From the NCBI GenBank assembly GCA_036897095.1, contig JAYMSP010001419.1, positions 1-32,405 of the forward strand: a DNA stretch of 32,405 nucleotides, written 5' to 3'. Below the pieces are notes generated by a model. The model made no database searches. It was not told the origin of the DNA and saw only the letters and a list, made by a program, of their open reading frames with translations. This DNA comes from Plantago elongata (lineage: Eukaryota > Streptophyta > Magnoliopsida > Lamiales > Plantaginaceae). Below, one piece after another: positions 20,172-30,548 of the stretch. A program made the position numbers and the translations under genes. Numbering within the stretch: the first letter of the stretch is position 1; each line of letters begins with the position of its first letter.

Positions 20172-21890
20172 ATGGATACCACCAATGTTGCCAACAAACT
20201 GCCCGTCCTGGATGGTTCCAACTATAGTTACTGAAAGCTACGGATGAGAACCTACATCAAGTCAATGGATATATGTACCTTGATATCAATCATTGAAAGG
20301 TATGCGGTATCTAAGCGGTCTCCTAATGGTGACAAGGATGTGATACCCAAACCCTACTCTGAATACACGACCAACGAGGTAACTGAATCCACTCTTCATG
20401 AAACAACTCTAAATTCTATTTTTGCTCATGTTAACCAGCATATGTTTTAAATTAGTTCAAACTTGTACTACTGCTATGAGTGCATGGGATATACTCCAAA
20501 ACCATTGTGAAGGTGATGAAAGTGTTAACGAGTCTAAATATCATATGTTAGCAAGCAAATTTGAGAATCTTATGATGGGTGAGGATGAAAACATCACTGA
20601 GTATTTTGAGAAACTAATGGATATATCCAATGAGAGTCAAATACTAGGTGAACCTTACTCAAATAAACAACTGGTTTATAAGGCTATTCGTAGTATTTCT
20701 AGGAGATATGAGATGAAGAGGATTGCTATTCAAACAGATCATAACTTGGCTACTATGAATTTTCAAGCATTAATGAATATTTTATTAAATTATGAGATGT
20801 CTATGGAAAACCCCCCTCCTGGTCTTAAAACGAATAAGGATAAAAGTGAATCTGGCATAGTTCTTCAAACTACCTCCGTTGATAATGAACTTGATACTGA
20901 GGAAGCCATTGATAATATGCCTTTAAACACTCTTCTTAAACGTTTTAAAAATAGTAGCCTAAAAGACAAGTTCAAACGTAGTTCGAGCAACAATCCCACC
21001 AAATCTTTTGTCAAACAGACCTATAAACAACAAACGGTTGAAGAAGTTGAGAAACTCAAGAAGAAGAAGTGCTTTGCATGTGAAGGGTATGGCCACTTAG
21101 CTAGTGAATGTGCTAACACCCTTCGAAAGAGGGGCAGTGCCAATTGGGTTTGTGTGTCTAGTGATTCAAGTACTGAGGAGGAGACTTCCACTGAAGAAGA
21201 CGAACATGAGACATCAACACTACACTCTTTTGTGCACATGGAAGAAGCATATGAAGATTGGTGTACTGACGACACTAAGAACACTCATGAACAATTCTTT
21301 GCAGATTTCTCTGACTCTGAATATGCTAACAACACCTACATTGATGTTCAAGACTCAGATAATCCTGATGTACGTTGCTTGTCAGGCACAATTGATTGTG
21401 ATACAGGTGACTTCCCTGACATAGAGAAAGCACATGAAAAGGAAATCGTGGATGAAATCAAAAACATCTATGGAGACGTGCTAATTCAATGGAAGAAAGT
21501 CCTGAAAAGAGAACCGTATCTAAAGAAGAAAACCAGTATCTTCGAGACACCATCAACGGACTTGAAGTTACTCTCACTCAAAAGGAGAGTGAACTTGAAA
21601 AGGTACAATCCAGGTTAGACAAAGCTGAACTTACTTTTGCCAAGCTCAATGTTGGATCCTCTAAACTTGATGAAATCTTGTCTATAGCTAATGGTGGTGC
21701 CACTGATCTGGGATATTCTAAACCTGCTGATAAGACTGCCTCTATGTTTCCTCTTGGTCCTATATTTGTGAAAGCTAAGAATTCTGACTGTGATGATGAG
21801 AAACTCAAAAAGAAAACTTTTGTATGTGATCATTGTTATAAAACATGTCATATTAAACCATATTGTTTGAAATTAGAAAGGAAACACTGA
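20172..21890 (+). pseudogene. gag: copia gag, broken
   Basis: Nucleocapsid/capsid polyprotein of the Sirevirus. It starts at ATG 20172 with the LDGSNYSY motif common to plant copia gags. A TGA at 20232-20234 stands where the family normally has Trp. The frame shifts by one near 20440 into the segment 20422-21500, and again near 21490-21560 into the segment ending at 21890. The capsid-like region (UBN2 type) is followed by a first CCHC knuckle CFACEGYGHLASEC (encoded from 21070), an acidic stretch, a coiled-coil-like segment (about 21540-21680, rich in K, E and L heptads) and a second knuckle CDHCYKTCHIKPYC (about 21825-21870). Two knuckles and a coiled coil are Sirevirus traits. Not functional as it stands. 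Confidence 0.88.
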
Positions 21891-22165
21891 GCAGGTTCTA
21901 AACACTGAGGATAAAAGTGCTGACTCTACTTTTCTTGAATGCACTAGTAGTTCTTCTAGAGTCAATGGTACTTCACTAACCACACAGGTAAAAGGTCAGA
22001 AAGAAGGTGTGTTGAAAACACCCTCTGCCAGCAAAAGAAGTCAAGACACTACACTGACTACACCTGCCTTACCAAAGCAGAGTGAAGTCAGTATACATGT
22101 CTCCAGAACTTCCAAAAAGAAGGACAAACAATAGGTTTGGATGATCAAAAATAAAATCATGACCA
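21891..22165 (+). pseudogene. gag-protease linker, broken
   Basis: A third reading phase stays open from about 21886 to a TAG at 22132-22134. It encodes a low-complexity S/T/K-rich linker ending in a lysine-rich patch, and the protease follows in yet another phase. This is the expected position of the Sirevirus gag-pol linker, broken by frame changes. Confidence 0.5.
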
Positions 22166-23154
22166 ATGTTATTTTCAGTTAAAGCTAACTCTACAGGTGC
22201 TTGGTACTTTGATAGTGGATGTTCCCGTCACATAAAGTTAAACTTGATGAAATCTGTACTATGGCACAAAAGACTTGGTCATGTAAATTACAGGAACCTA
22301 GAGAAACTTGTCAAGACTGAAGCCGTCAGAGGAATTCCAAAGCTAACTAATCCAGGAATGATTGTTTCTGAAGATTATCACAAGGGAAAGCAAACCAAAG
22401 CTCCTCACAACCCAGTTCTCACTGATGGTCAACATATTGGTACAAGTAAGTGCTTCCAACTCCTCCACATGGATCTCATGGGTCTAGTTGAGGTTGATAG
22501 CATTGGAGGTAAAAGGTACGCATATGTGATTGTTGATGATTTTTCTCGTTATACTTGGATAAATTTCTTAAAAGAAAATTTTGAAACCTTTGGTGTATTC
22601 AGACATTACATGCTAGATTTCTTAACTCTTATGGCTCATCCGTTCTTTGCATTGGATTTGATCATGGTAAATAATTTGAAAATCAATCTATTTCTGATTA
22701 TTGTGATGAACATGATATTTTTCATGAATATTCAGCTCCTAAAACTCCCCAACATAATGGGATAGCTGAGAGGAAAAATAGGACACTCCAAGAGATGGCT
22801 AGAGTAATGTTAAATTCTATGCATGTACCAAAAAGTCTTTGGGCTGAAGCTTTAAACACTGCATGTTATCTAATAAACAACGCTTATCTCAGAGGTGGAA
22901 CTTCAAAAACTCCTTATGAAATTCTAAATAATAAAAAACCGAACCTTGCTCATCTTCGTGTGTTTGGGTGTACTTGCTACATACTAAATGATAGAGATAA
23001 GCTAGGAAAGTTTGATTCAAAAAGTGATAAAGGAATTTTTTTAGGCTACTCGACTAACAATCATGCATATAGGATTTTTAATGTTGTACGTAGAACTATG
23101 ATGGAGTCAGTCAATGTGGTGTTTGATGATTTTCCTAGTACTACAGAAAAATAG
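22166..23154 (+). pseudogene. pol: copia protease-integrase, deleted and frameshifted
   Basis: The aspartic protease is reduced to its active-site motif WYFDSGCSRH (catalytic D at 22211-22213). Only about a dozen residues later comes the GAG-pre-integrase motif LWHKRLGH. The family normally has well over 100 residues between them, so an in-frame internal deletion removed most of the protease. In the integrase the HxxxxH of the zinc knuckle is present, but the paired cysteines before the GKQTK motif are replaced (the segment reads VSEDYHKGKQ). The first catalytic Asp lies in LHMDLMG. A frameshift near 22615 and a TAA near 22670 follow, and the segment from about 22750 resumes with NGIAERKNRTLQEM (the catalytic Glu) and the integrase C-terminal region with GIFLGYS. 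It ends at TAG 23152-23154. Confidence 0.88.
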
Positions 23155-24351
23155 GTAGACAACGACGTTGTATCAGATACCCCCTCAGAGGAACAACCTA
23201 CACAGATGATATTCCCCAATCAAAATTAACCACAGGAAGATGATCCTACACCTCCACCTACTGATAATCATGTCTAGGAATCTCCTAGAGAAGATCCAAC
23301 GAATACAATTCATAGATTAGACGCAAGGGAAGCTAAAATACTCAACTCACCAAGTGTGGCCAATACACCCTCTGCATCACCGAGAGATGAATCTGAACTG
23401 GAAGATCATCTTACTGGAGACAATGCTCAGCATGATCCTCCATCCAGAATCCACAATCTCCATCCATTCACTCAAGTCATAGGTGAACTGTCTGCTGGAG
23501 TCAAAACTCAGAACAAACCACGAGTTGACTACAAAAAGATGGTAAATTCACACATATGTACGGATACTATGTGTGCCCAGGTCCGTACCTCTTGTTTTGT
23601 CTCTAATATAGAACCTAAGAATGTGACTCAAGCTCTGAAGGAAGTTCATTGGATCAGTGCCATGCAAGAAGAACTATTACAATTCACCAAAAATAAAGTT
23701 TGTACACTTCTTCTCCACCCCTCTGGAATCAATGTTATTGGCACTAAGTGGATCTTTAAGAACAAAAGTGATCAGAATGGTGTCATAGTTCGTAACAAAG
23801 CACGTCTAGTTGCTCAAGGATTTACACAGGTTGAAGGAGTTGACTTTGATGAGACCTTTGCACCTGTTGCTAGACTTGAATATATTAGACTTCTACTTGC
23901 CATTGCATGTCATTTACATATTACTCTCTATCAAATGGATGTTAAAGTTTCATTTTTAAATGATTTCATTGATAAAGAGTTGTATGTAGAACAACCCAAA
24001 GGATTTGTGGACCCCTTTCACCCACAGTATATGTACAAACTCGACAAAGCTCTATATGGTCTAAAACAAGCTCATAGGGCATGGTATGATAGACTTTATG
24101 AGTTTCTTTTACAGTTAGGTTTCTTACGTGGTGAAGGGGATAGGACACTATTTATTCTCAAAGGACAAAAGGATGTGTGTGCTGCCGAAATTTATGTTGA
24201 TGACATTGTTTTTAGCTCAACTAACAAATCTCTTCTAGACAAGTTTGTTGCTAACATGATTTGTACATTTGAGATGAGCATGATAGGAGAGCTCTCATTC
24301 TTCTTAGGGTTGCAAGTAAACCAAAGGGACAATGATATGTTCATGTCATAA
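23155..24351 (+). pseudogene. pol: copia reverse transcriptase (RVT_2), broken
   Basis: Same phase as the upstream integrase end, but separated from it by TAG 23152, TAA 23227 and TAG 23275 in the low-complexity linker. The region open from 23278 encodes the linker and the RVT_2 domain. Motifs: GTKWIFKNK, NKARLVAQGFTQ, ETFAPVARLE, QMDVKVSFLN (first catalytic Asp) and YVDD (24193-24204, catalytic pair). The usual AFLNG is altered to SFLND. The frame is lost at 24351 and coding resemblance resumes in another phase. Confidence 0.92.
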
Positions 24352-25135
24352 GAAAGTATGCTCGGAATGTAGTAGAAAGGTTTGGATAGAATTAAGCAAA
24401 ACCCAGCAAAACTCCTATGTCCTCAAGCATCAAAATCTCCAAAGATGATGTAGGAGAGTGTGTTGACGTCACTCTCTACATGTCGATGATTGGTAGCCTA
24501 CTACATCTATCCGCCACCCGCCCTGATATCATGTATGTTGTGTGAGTGTGTGCTCTAGATACCAAGCCAACCCTCGAACATCTCACCTGGTTGTAGTCAA
24601 AATAATACTCAGATATGTGTCTGGAACTCCTAATTTGGACATATCGTATACTCGGGACACCAATTCAAACTTGGTAGGGTTTAGCGACTCTGACTGGGCA
24701 AGAGACCTAGATGACAAAAAATCCACCAGTGTGGGATGTTTTTACTTAGGTAACAACTTGGTGTCATGGTACAGTAAGAAACAGATTTATGTATCTCTAT
24801 CCAATGTTGAATCAGAGTATATAGCTGCTGGTAGTTGTGTCACCCAATTGGTGTGGTTAAAACACATGTTGCATGATTATGGCCTACAAAGCAATACTTT
24901 ACTTATGTTTTGTGATAATTTGAGTGCTATAAACATATCCAAAAACCCAGTTCAACACTCTAGAACCAATCATATTGAAATTCGACATCACTTCCTTCGA
25001 GATTTGGTGGACTCAAAGCTGATTGATATCCAACATATTGAAACCACACATCATTTAGCTGACATATTCACATAACCCTTAGATGCCGAGAGGTTTTACA
25101 GTCTGCGTAAATCTCTTGGGATGTGCGCTTTATAG
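24352..25135 (+). pseudogene. pol: copia RNase H and pol C-terminus, broken
   Basis: After a frameshift between 24351 and about 24420, the second phase encodes the connection and the RNase H of pol. GFSDSDWA (Asp), NVESEYIA (Glu) and MFCDNLSAI (Asp) supply the three catalytic acidic residues, and HIEIRHHFLRD follows. A TAA at 25073-25075 replaces a codon that is normally Lys (the DIFTKPL motif). The same phase then runs to a natural-looking end at TAG 25133-25135. Confidence 0.9.
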
Positions 25136-26433
25136 GAAAAACATGCCCTTGGGTGTGTCCGTAACACCACCGAATACACCTGTATTACATGTGGTGTATA
25201 CTCTTTATGATTCTTGTTTGTCTATTTGATTTTGTTTGATCATGAGTTATTTGTGTCTCTCTTGACCTGTAAGGTATCTGGCTGTACTTACTTCTGGTTA
25301 CTCGCATCTGATCTCTCTGTGACTTTACTTATCTCCTTTCAAAAAAATTAAAAAAGACTTCTTATCGTGTGCGCAGTACACCTTGGGGAGGTTATGGGTC
25401 CAATGAATCTTGATTGCTTTTGAGTCTAATAAAACCTTCCTTGTATTTTATTTTTTGTTCATTTTTTGGTTGTTCGGATCACTAAACACAGTCATCAGTT
25501 GTGCTGGGGTGCTTGGGGCTCCGGTTGCCAACATTCGGTATTATTGGTGTGCTTGAGGTGGTCTCTATAAAGGTGAGCCGGCAAATGTGCATGCATTAGG
25601 ATACTAGGGTGTATGGGGTTTAGGCTGCCTACATTCAGTCCTATGTGCACACCCAGTTCACTGAGCTAATGACTAGTTATATTGTTGGGGTGGTAGGGAC
25701 TCCGGTTGCCTCCATTCAATGGGTGTCCTTTTCAAAATACGAACATGTTTTGTTTACAACAACAACCTTTGCATTACTTTTCTTGCTGACAAGGTTTAGG
25801 ATAATAAAGAGTGCTTGATTGCCTTTTGAGTTTTCCTGACACATGCCTCCTTAGCACAACTACATACATTTTCTCTTACTCCTGTCCCTCTGTGCCTATT
25901 CTATTTTCCTGTGGAGATTTTTTAACGTCATTGCTTGATTTTTTGTGGGCTGGTTAGGAGTGAGTGTCGCCACTATACATGGTATATGATTTTGAGTTTC
26001 ACTGACTTATGGTTGGTCAGCTGGTTTGCATATGCATGGGTTATGTGTGGGTGGTGAGTGTTAGAATATAGAGCCTTGGGATTGCTACAATGGGTAAGTT
26101 CTAGGTTTGAGTGCCTTTTTCGAAGTATTGTTGTACCATGACATAGGATTATCACTTAAGTCGTGACATCTCTTCATTGTGGATTTTCCCTCATCTCTGT
26201 CTTCTTTGCTCTTGCCATTTACTGTGTGCAAAAACCTTTTTGGAAATTGATTTGTGCCTCTACAGATTTTATTTTAAAACATCAAAGTATTTTTTTTTTT
26301 ATAAAAAGTAATGTTTTATGGTGTTCAGAGTATACTAATGGCTATGATTAGCATGTTTCGGTTACACCACCAGTATTCAAGTACACTCTTCCCACCTCTC
26401 CACTTCCCCAATAACCCAACCACCACACCATAC
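25136..26433 (+). other. Sirevirus spacer between pol and 3' ORF
   Basis: Noncoding, GT-rich. It contains three diverged copies of a GGGGCTCCGGTTGCC...CATTC motif at about 25512-25536, 25611-25638 and 25693-25718. Short frames at 25973-26155 (minus) and 26163-26351 have no recognisable domain. Confidence 0.55.
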
Positions 26434-26437
26434 ATGG

Positions 26438-26493
26438 CCTCTCCCTCCTTGTTTCAAATACTTGACCTCTCCCTCCTTGTTTCAAATACTTGA
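26438..26493 (+). repeat. 28-bp perfect tandem duplication
   Basis: Two adjacent identical 28-bp copies beginning CCTCTCCCTCCTTG. As 28 is not a multiple of three, the duplication shifts the frame of the 3' ORF just after its proposed start. Confidence 0.9.
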
Positions 26494-27919
26494 CCTCTCG
26501 TATTCTTCTCTTCCCAGCTCCACAAAAAACCCCAAATCATAGTATAGTAGCTCCGGTCGACCTGGGAGGTGCATTGTCGCTCTCAACGGTGGTTTTCCAG
26601 CCAACGGAGACCATGGTGCAGAACATAGGACATGCTCATACCACTACACCAGCTCGGGTTCCGCACAAGACGGTGATTCTAGTCTCTGAGTCCCGCGAAG
26701 AGACTGATTTGGTCAAAATGGGCATCAATCAAAAACCAACAACGCCAATTATGTCTTCATCAGCACCAATTGAAGAAGTTCAGGCTCACGAACCAAGCCC
26801 TACCCCGGCTCCGGCTAAATATAAGATCCCTATCTCATCCCTGGCTCAAGAACAGAGCTCTTTTCTGCTTCTTGGGTCACTGACTGAACAATTGAGTCCA
26901 CCTGCTTCAAATGTGGACCTTGAATCTGAACTCCCGCCAATTGATCCAGAGAGTGTTGAGGATACACCCCCTATTACAGAGGCGACACCTGATCTTCATG
27001 TAGATGATCTAGCCCCTGACGAGGTTGTCAACCTTGATGAGGTTGATTCCAATGAAACTCCTCTCCGCTTCATCCGCACCAAGTCCAGACGCAAGGTTCT
27101 TAGGGAACTCAATGAAGCTGCTACACCGGACACTTCCACAACTCCTTCAACTCGCTCTACAAGAGCAAAGGATAAGAGTATCGTCACTACACCCCCTTCT
27201 ACACCTCCATCTAGTAATGCTCCTCTGACCATCTCTCGCGCTTATGATGATAAATTTTACACTATAGATATGCTTGAGTCATTTTACCAGTTTGAGGACA
27301 AGAATGTGTTTCCTGAAAAGTGTTTGTGTATCCCGGAGTTTAAGACACATAGTATCTATCACTTTCTAGAGGCTAGGAATTTTCTCCCTACTGTGTTGTC
27401 ACTTGAGCCGTTTGTTCCGGATGTTGTTCGGGAATTTTACTGCAACATGAGTGAGAAGTTTTCAGATGTCAGTTCTGGGAATTTTGGCAAGGTGTACCTT
27501 AGGAAAAAGATCTACACTGTAACACCTTCCATTATCAATCTTCTCTTGAACATGTCTGTTGAGGTATATCGGATACACACATCAACAAAGATGAGGTACT
27601 GAAGGAAATTACTGGGGGTAAGATGACACACTGGTTACCTAGAGCTAAGCCACCCCATTCTAGCTATCTCAAGGGTTTGTCCCCAAAAAGAGTGAGGAGT
27701 TGGTGGAGATTTTCCAGGTCAGGATTCATCTGCCATTTATCAGTGGCACTCATAGTTGTGATCTTCCTTGGTTCGATGCGGTTGGCAGCACTGTGGATGA
27801 TACTGGCTATGTGAGGATTCCTATGGAGGTTCTACATGCTAAACTGGCTACTATTGATCAGCAGGTTGAGAGTCTCCGGTTGATGAGGGCTATTGTAGAA
27901 TATTTTCTTTCAGCACATC

Positions 27920-27928
27920 AAGGGGGAG
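27920..27928 (+). other. Polypurine-tract-like copy 1
   Basis: AAGGGGGAG, identical to the tract next to the 3' LTR. Confidence 0.55.
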
Positions 27929-28164
27929 TGTTTCAACAAGTGCAGGAAGAAGAACAAGAAGGAGAGCATAATGAAGAACAAGCAGCACAAGAGGAGGAAC
28001 AGGTTGCACAGGGTGAACTGAGTACACCCTACTTGGTTTTTCTATTTTGATTATTTTGAACTATTTGAGAGGGAGTGATGTTTCCAGTGGTACTTTGGTA
28101 TGTAATAACCTTAGGATTCTAACTTTTATGTTTTGTGTCGAACTATGCTATGATCTACTTTGTT

Positions 28165-28173
28165 AAGGGGGAG
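28165..28173 (+). other. Polypurine-tract-like copy 2
   Basis: AAGGGGGAG, 65 bases upstream of the primary tract. Confidence 0.6.
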
Positions 28174-28229
28174 CATTTTTATCTTGCACTTGTTTTGACA
28201 GGTTTGTCATGTGAAGAAAGGCAAAAGCT

Positions 28230-28240
28230 AAGGGGGAGAA
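28230..28240 (+). other. Primary polypurine tract
   Basis: AAGGGGGAGAA directly abuts the TG of the 3' LTR at 28241. It is the expected plus-strand priming site. Confidence 0.85.
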
Positions 28241-28579
28241 TGTAAGTGTGAGTTTTTCTACGAGTGTACTAGTTACAGTTCAGAATTTACTATCTAGTGT
28301 ACTTAGTACACCAGTACAGGTGAATCGACTACACTAGATATATAACTCACCCTCCAAGTCCTAATCAAACTTGACTTCGATTAGTACTAATATAGTTTTT
28401 ACCTTTATTCTACTAACATAACAAGTTCCATAGTAGTGTATGTCTATTGTGTGCAGGAAATCGAGACATAAGGGAGCTTAGAATTCAAAGGAGATTACAA
28501 GTCAAAGTATGCTAGGACAAGGACAATGTATATCAGCTGGATAAGAAGATATTGATTAAGAAGTCGAAGATTGACAATA

Positions 28580-28587
28580 ATCATAAC
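28580..28587 (+). repeat. 8-bp TSD of the nested hAT, left
   Basis: ATCATAAC, 7 of 8 identical to ATCATAAG at 29545-29552. The uninterrupted 5' LTR reads ATCATAAC at this place. Confidence 0.85.
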
Positions 28588-29544
28588 TAGAGGTGTTATT
28601 TGGGTCGGGTTGCCATAGCCCGGTTCATTTAAATGTCGGCCTGTCGGTTCATCATTTTTCACGGGCCAGTCTGGGCCGGTTATATTTTGCAAATTGAAGG
28701 CCCGACACGGCCCACAACCCCCTATATTAACATGTCGGGCGGGCCTATTCACGGGCTGGGCCGGGCCAATCCGAAATAAAAAGAGAAAGAAAAACAGGAA
28801 GGGAAGGAAACAATCGTATACACCAGTGACCAACTTACTATTTTTGTCGCCAACTAGGTCTTGATGTATAGAAGTTGCTCTAATGTTGGAATTCGTTCTT
28901 TTCATTTCACTCGAATAAAAAGCGTGTGACACATTTCCCATCCATATATCTTGCTTCCATCGAGATTGATTTCTACCTGAGGAATTGATTGATCAAACAG
29001 AAGGAGAAGAAGAAAAATGTGAAGAGAAAGTGAAAAAAGAACAAGAAATTGATTGATCAAATTCAAACAGAAGGAGAAGAAGAAAAAATGTGAAGAGAAT
29101 GTGGAAAAAGAACAAGGAGGATAGATAGGAGAAGGAAATAAGAAGTAACTTGAAGAGAGAAAAGAAGGGAAAGATAAGATGGAGGTTTTTGATTTGTGGT
29201 TTGTGAAACCCAACTTAATTACTTGGACTTTTGGGCCATTGATTTTAGATTAGACATGAATAATAGTATGGTATGGATTTGGATAATATAAATAATATAG
29301 AAAAACTCAAAAAAGACCTCTAAATGGACAGTTGAAACGGGTTAACGAATCGGGCCAACATGGTTCACGAGCTTATTCAATCTCGGGCCGGTCCTTGCCG
29401 GGTCGGGCCTCCAAGACAAAGGCCGCTATGGCCCACATAATTTAAATATACGTGGGCTGATCTGGGCCAAATAATAAACGGGCCATGTCGGGCCAGTTTT
29501 AAGCGTGCCGGGCTGTTCTGCGACCGGCCCAGATAACACCTCTA
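28588..29544. mobile_element. Non-autonomous hAT element, 957 bp, nested in the 3' LTR
   Basis: The left end TAGAGGTGTTATTTGGGTCGG pairs with the inverted right end TAGAGGTGTTATCTGGGCCGG, matching at all but two positions. It is flanked by an 8-bp TSD. TAGAGGTG-type ends and an 8-bp TSD define hAT. Both ends are packed with GGGCCGG, CGGGCC and GGCCCA words (28600-28770 and 29335-29535), the expected transposase-binding subterminal repeats. The centre is purine-rich with a direct duplication. The minus-strand open frames 28495-28941 and 28902-29213 lack transposase motifs. The empty site is preserved in the 5' LTR, proving insertion after the copia element. Confidence 0.92.
28984..29116 (+). 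repeat. About 70-bp direct duplication inside the nested hAT
   Basis: ATTGATTGATCAAA followed by CAGAAGGAGAAGAAGAAAAA occurs twice, with CAGAAGGAG at 28998 and 29068. The second copy has a small insertion. Confidence 0.75.
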
Positions 29545-29552
29545 ATCATAAG
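29545..29552 (+). repeat. 8-bp TSD of the nested hAT, right
   Basis: ATCATAAG, one mismatch from 28580-28587. Confidence 0.85.
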
Positions 29553-30065
29553 ACAAGTCAATGTACGAGTCTGCCCATATGAAGTCGGCTTCAATAATCT
29601 ATATATAGGGCATCTACATTGAAGACAAAACTACGTGTTTCAAGCAAGTCATTCCCATAGCATATTTGTTGCACGTATATTGTCATCAACCTTTTTCAAG
29701 TTTTATCTAGTGATTAGTTCAGAGATTAAGAGCTAGATTAGTACGATTCATTCCTTCCATCTACTTGGTTGTTTTTCATCTAGTTGTATTCCTAGAATAG
29801 AGCTAGAGTAGTAACCTTGTATTCATTATTTGTTCATTACTTTCGCCTTGAGGCTCTGTGGGTTATCGACATAGATAACCTGCTAGAAACTTATATCTTG
29901 TTCCAGTTTATTTTCGTTGTCTTTCTGATTTATATAGTTTATGTCGAAAACTTATGGTTTATTGAATATACTCTTCATTGTTTACATCAGAAGAGTATAT
30001 GCAGTAGACATAGTTGAGTTGTGGTAGTTGTCAAAGTATTAAATCCCAGTCCTCATACTAATTCA

Positions 30066-30070
30066 ATTCT
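30066..30070 (+). repeat. 5-bp TSD of the copia element, right
   Basis: ATTCT, identical to 19241-19245. Confidence 0.9.
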
Positions 30071-30375
30071 AATGTCCACCGCATTGCTTAGCATGGAGAC
30101 TCATAATGACAATTCATATGCCTCATAATCTTATCCTTATTTTCTCGATCAATGAAATTAACGACAATTTTATCTCTTCCTTTGTAAAGCATACGGTGTT
30201 AATAGGTGGATGTTATAGTTTCATATTGCTTTGTGCTTGATATTTGAGCATCATATATTAGTTATGTAGAAATGTGAATCTATTTTTCATTATATAATAT
30301 CAGTAACAATAATAGACTTAAATAATGATTTTGAAATAATAATCACGTAAAATATAATTAACATATGTAAACTAA
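30071..30375. other. Intergenic, nothing recognised
   Basis: AT-rich DNA without supported features. Confidence 0.4.
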
Positions 30376-30548
30376 TACTCCCTCCGTCCCTAATTCAAGT
30401 TCCTGTATTTCTTTTTAGGCCGTCTCAGATTCAAGTTCTCATTTCTATGTTTGTAAATATTTGAACCCCACGCCCATTATAATAATCTAAATTGGCTAAT
30501 GTGAGCTTCCCCCCTTTATTTTCACTATTACTCTGAATAAACCCACAT
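30376..30548. mobile_element. Stowaway-like MITE fragment, cut by an LTR insertion
   Basis: TA followed by CTCCCTCCGTCCC (30378 onward) is a textbook Stowaway left end. The expected inverted right end is missing. The sequence instead runs into TGTAGCGCCCC at 30549, the start of a Gypsy-type LTR, so the MITE was probably split by that insertion and its other half lies beyond the window or is lost. Confidence 0.6.

Larger units (their letters stand above)
26434..28050 (+). pseudogene. Sirevirus 3' extra ORF (envelope-like or plant transposon protein), broken
   Basis: A plausible start ATGGCCTCTCCC lies at 26434. A 28-bp tandem duplication (26438-26465 and 26466-26493) follows at once and alters the phase. 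A long open segment then runs to 27602. Its N-terminal part (to about 27220) is rich in P, T, S and acidic residues. From about 27250 it encodes a globular block with FYTIDMLESFYQFEDKN and PDVVREFYCNM. This matches the conserved region often annotated as a putative plant transposon protein in SIRE-type elements. After 27600 further phase changes occur. The last segment (27700-28050) ends in a Q/E-rich tail. No signal peptide or clear membrane helix is visible, so the envelope label is not supported by this copy. Confidence 0.7.
19246..30065 (+). mobile_element. Ty1/copia Sirevirus (SIRE/Maximus-type), decayed
   Basis: Complete LTR-to-LTR structure with TSD ATTCT on both sides. Order: 5' LTR, tRNA-iMet-type primer-binding site, gag, protease, integrase, reverse transcriptase, RNase H, a long spacer, an extra 3' ORF, polypurine tracts, 3' LTR. 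Integrase before reverse transcriptase is the copia order. A large gag with two CCHC knuckles and a coiled coil, an extra 3' ORF, and repeated AAGGGGGAG tracts point to the Sirevirus lineage. Without the hAT insertion in its 3' LTR the element is about 9.9 kb. By eye the LTRs differ at roughly one base in ten over their first 350 bases, so the insertion is old. All frames carry stops or shifts, so it cannot be autonomous. Confidence 0.95.
28241..30065 (+). repeat. 3' LTR of the copia element, split by a hAT insertion
   Basis: Begins TGTAAGTG after the polypurine tract and ends ACTAATTCA before TSD ATTCT. Removing 28588-29544 and one duplication copy leaves about 860 bp, aligned end to end with the 5' LTR. 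Confidence 0.92.

Noticed and set aside
21021..21851. Minus-strand and alternative-phase frames over gag
   Set aside because: They are shadows of the gag coding strand, as shown by the CCHC motifs on the plus strand.
26434..28050. True retroviral envelope gene
   Set aside because: No signal peptide, transmembrane helix or cleavage site is visible; only the conserved Sirevirus 3' ORF region is supported.
28495..29213. Two overlapping minus-strand open frames inside the nested hAT
   Set aside because: They show no hAT transposase motif (no BED zinc finger or dimerisation domain) and consist of translated subterminal and purine-rich repeats.
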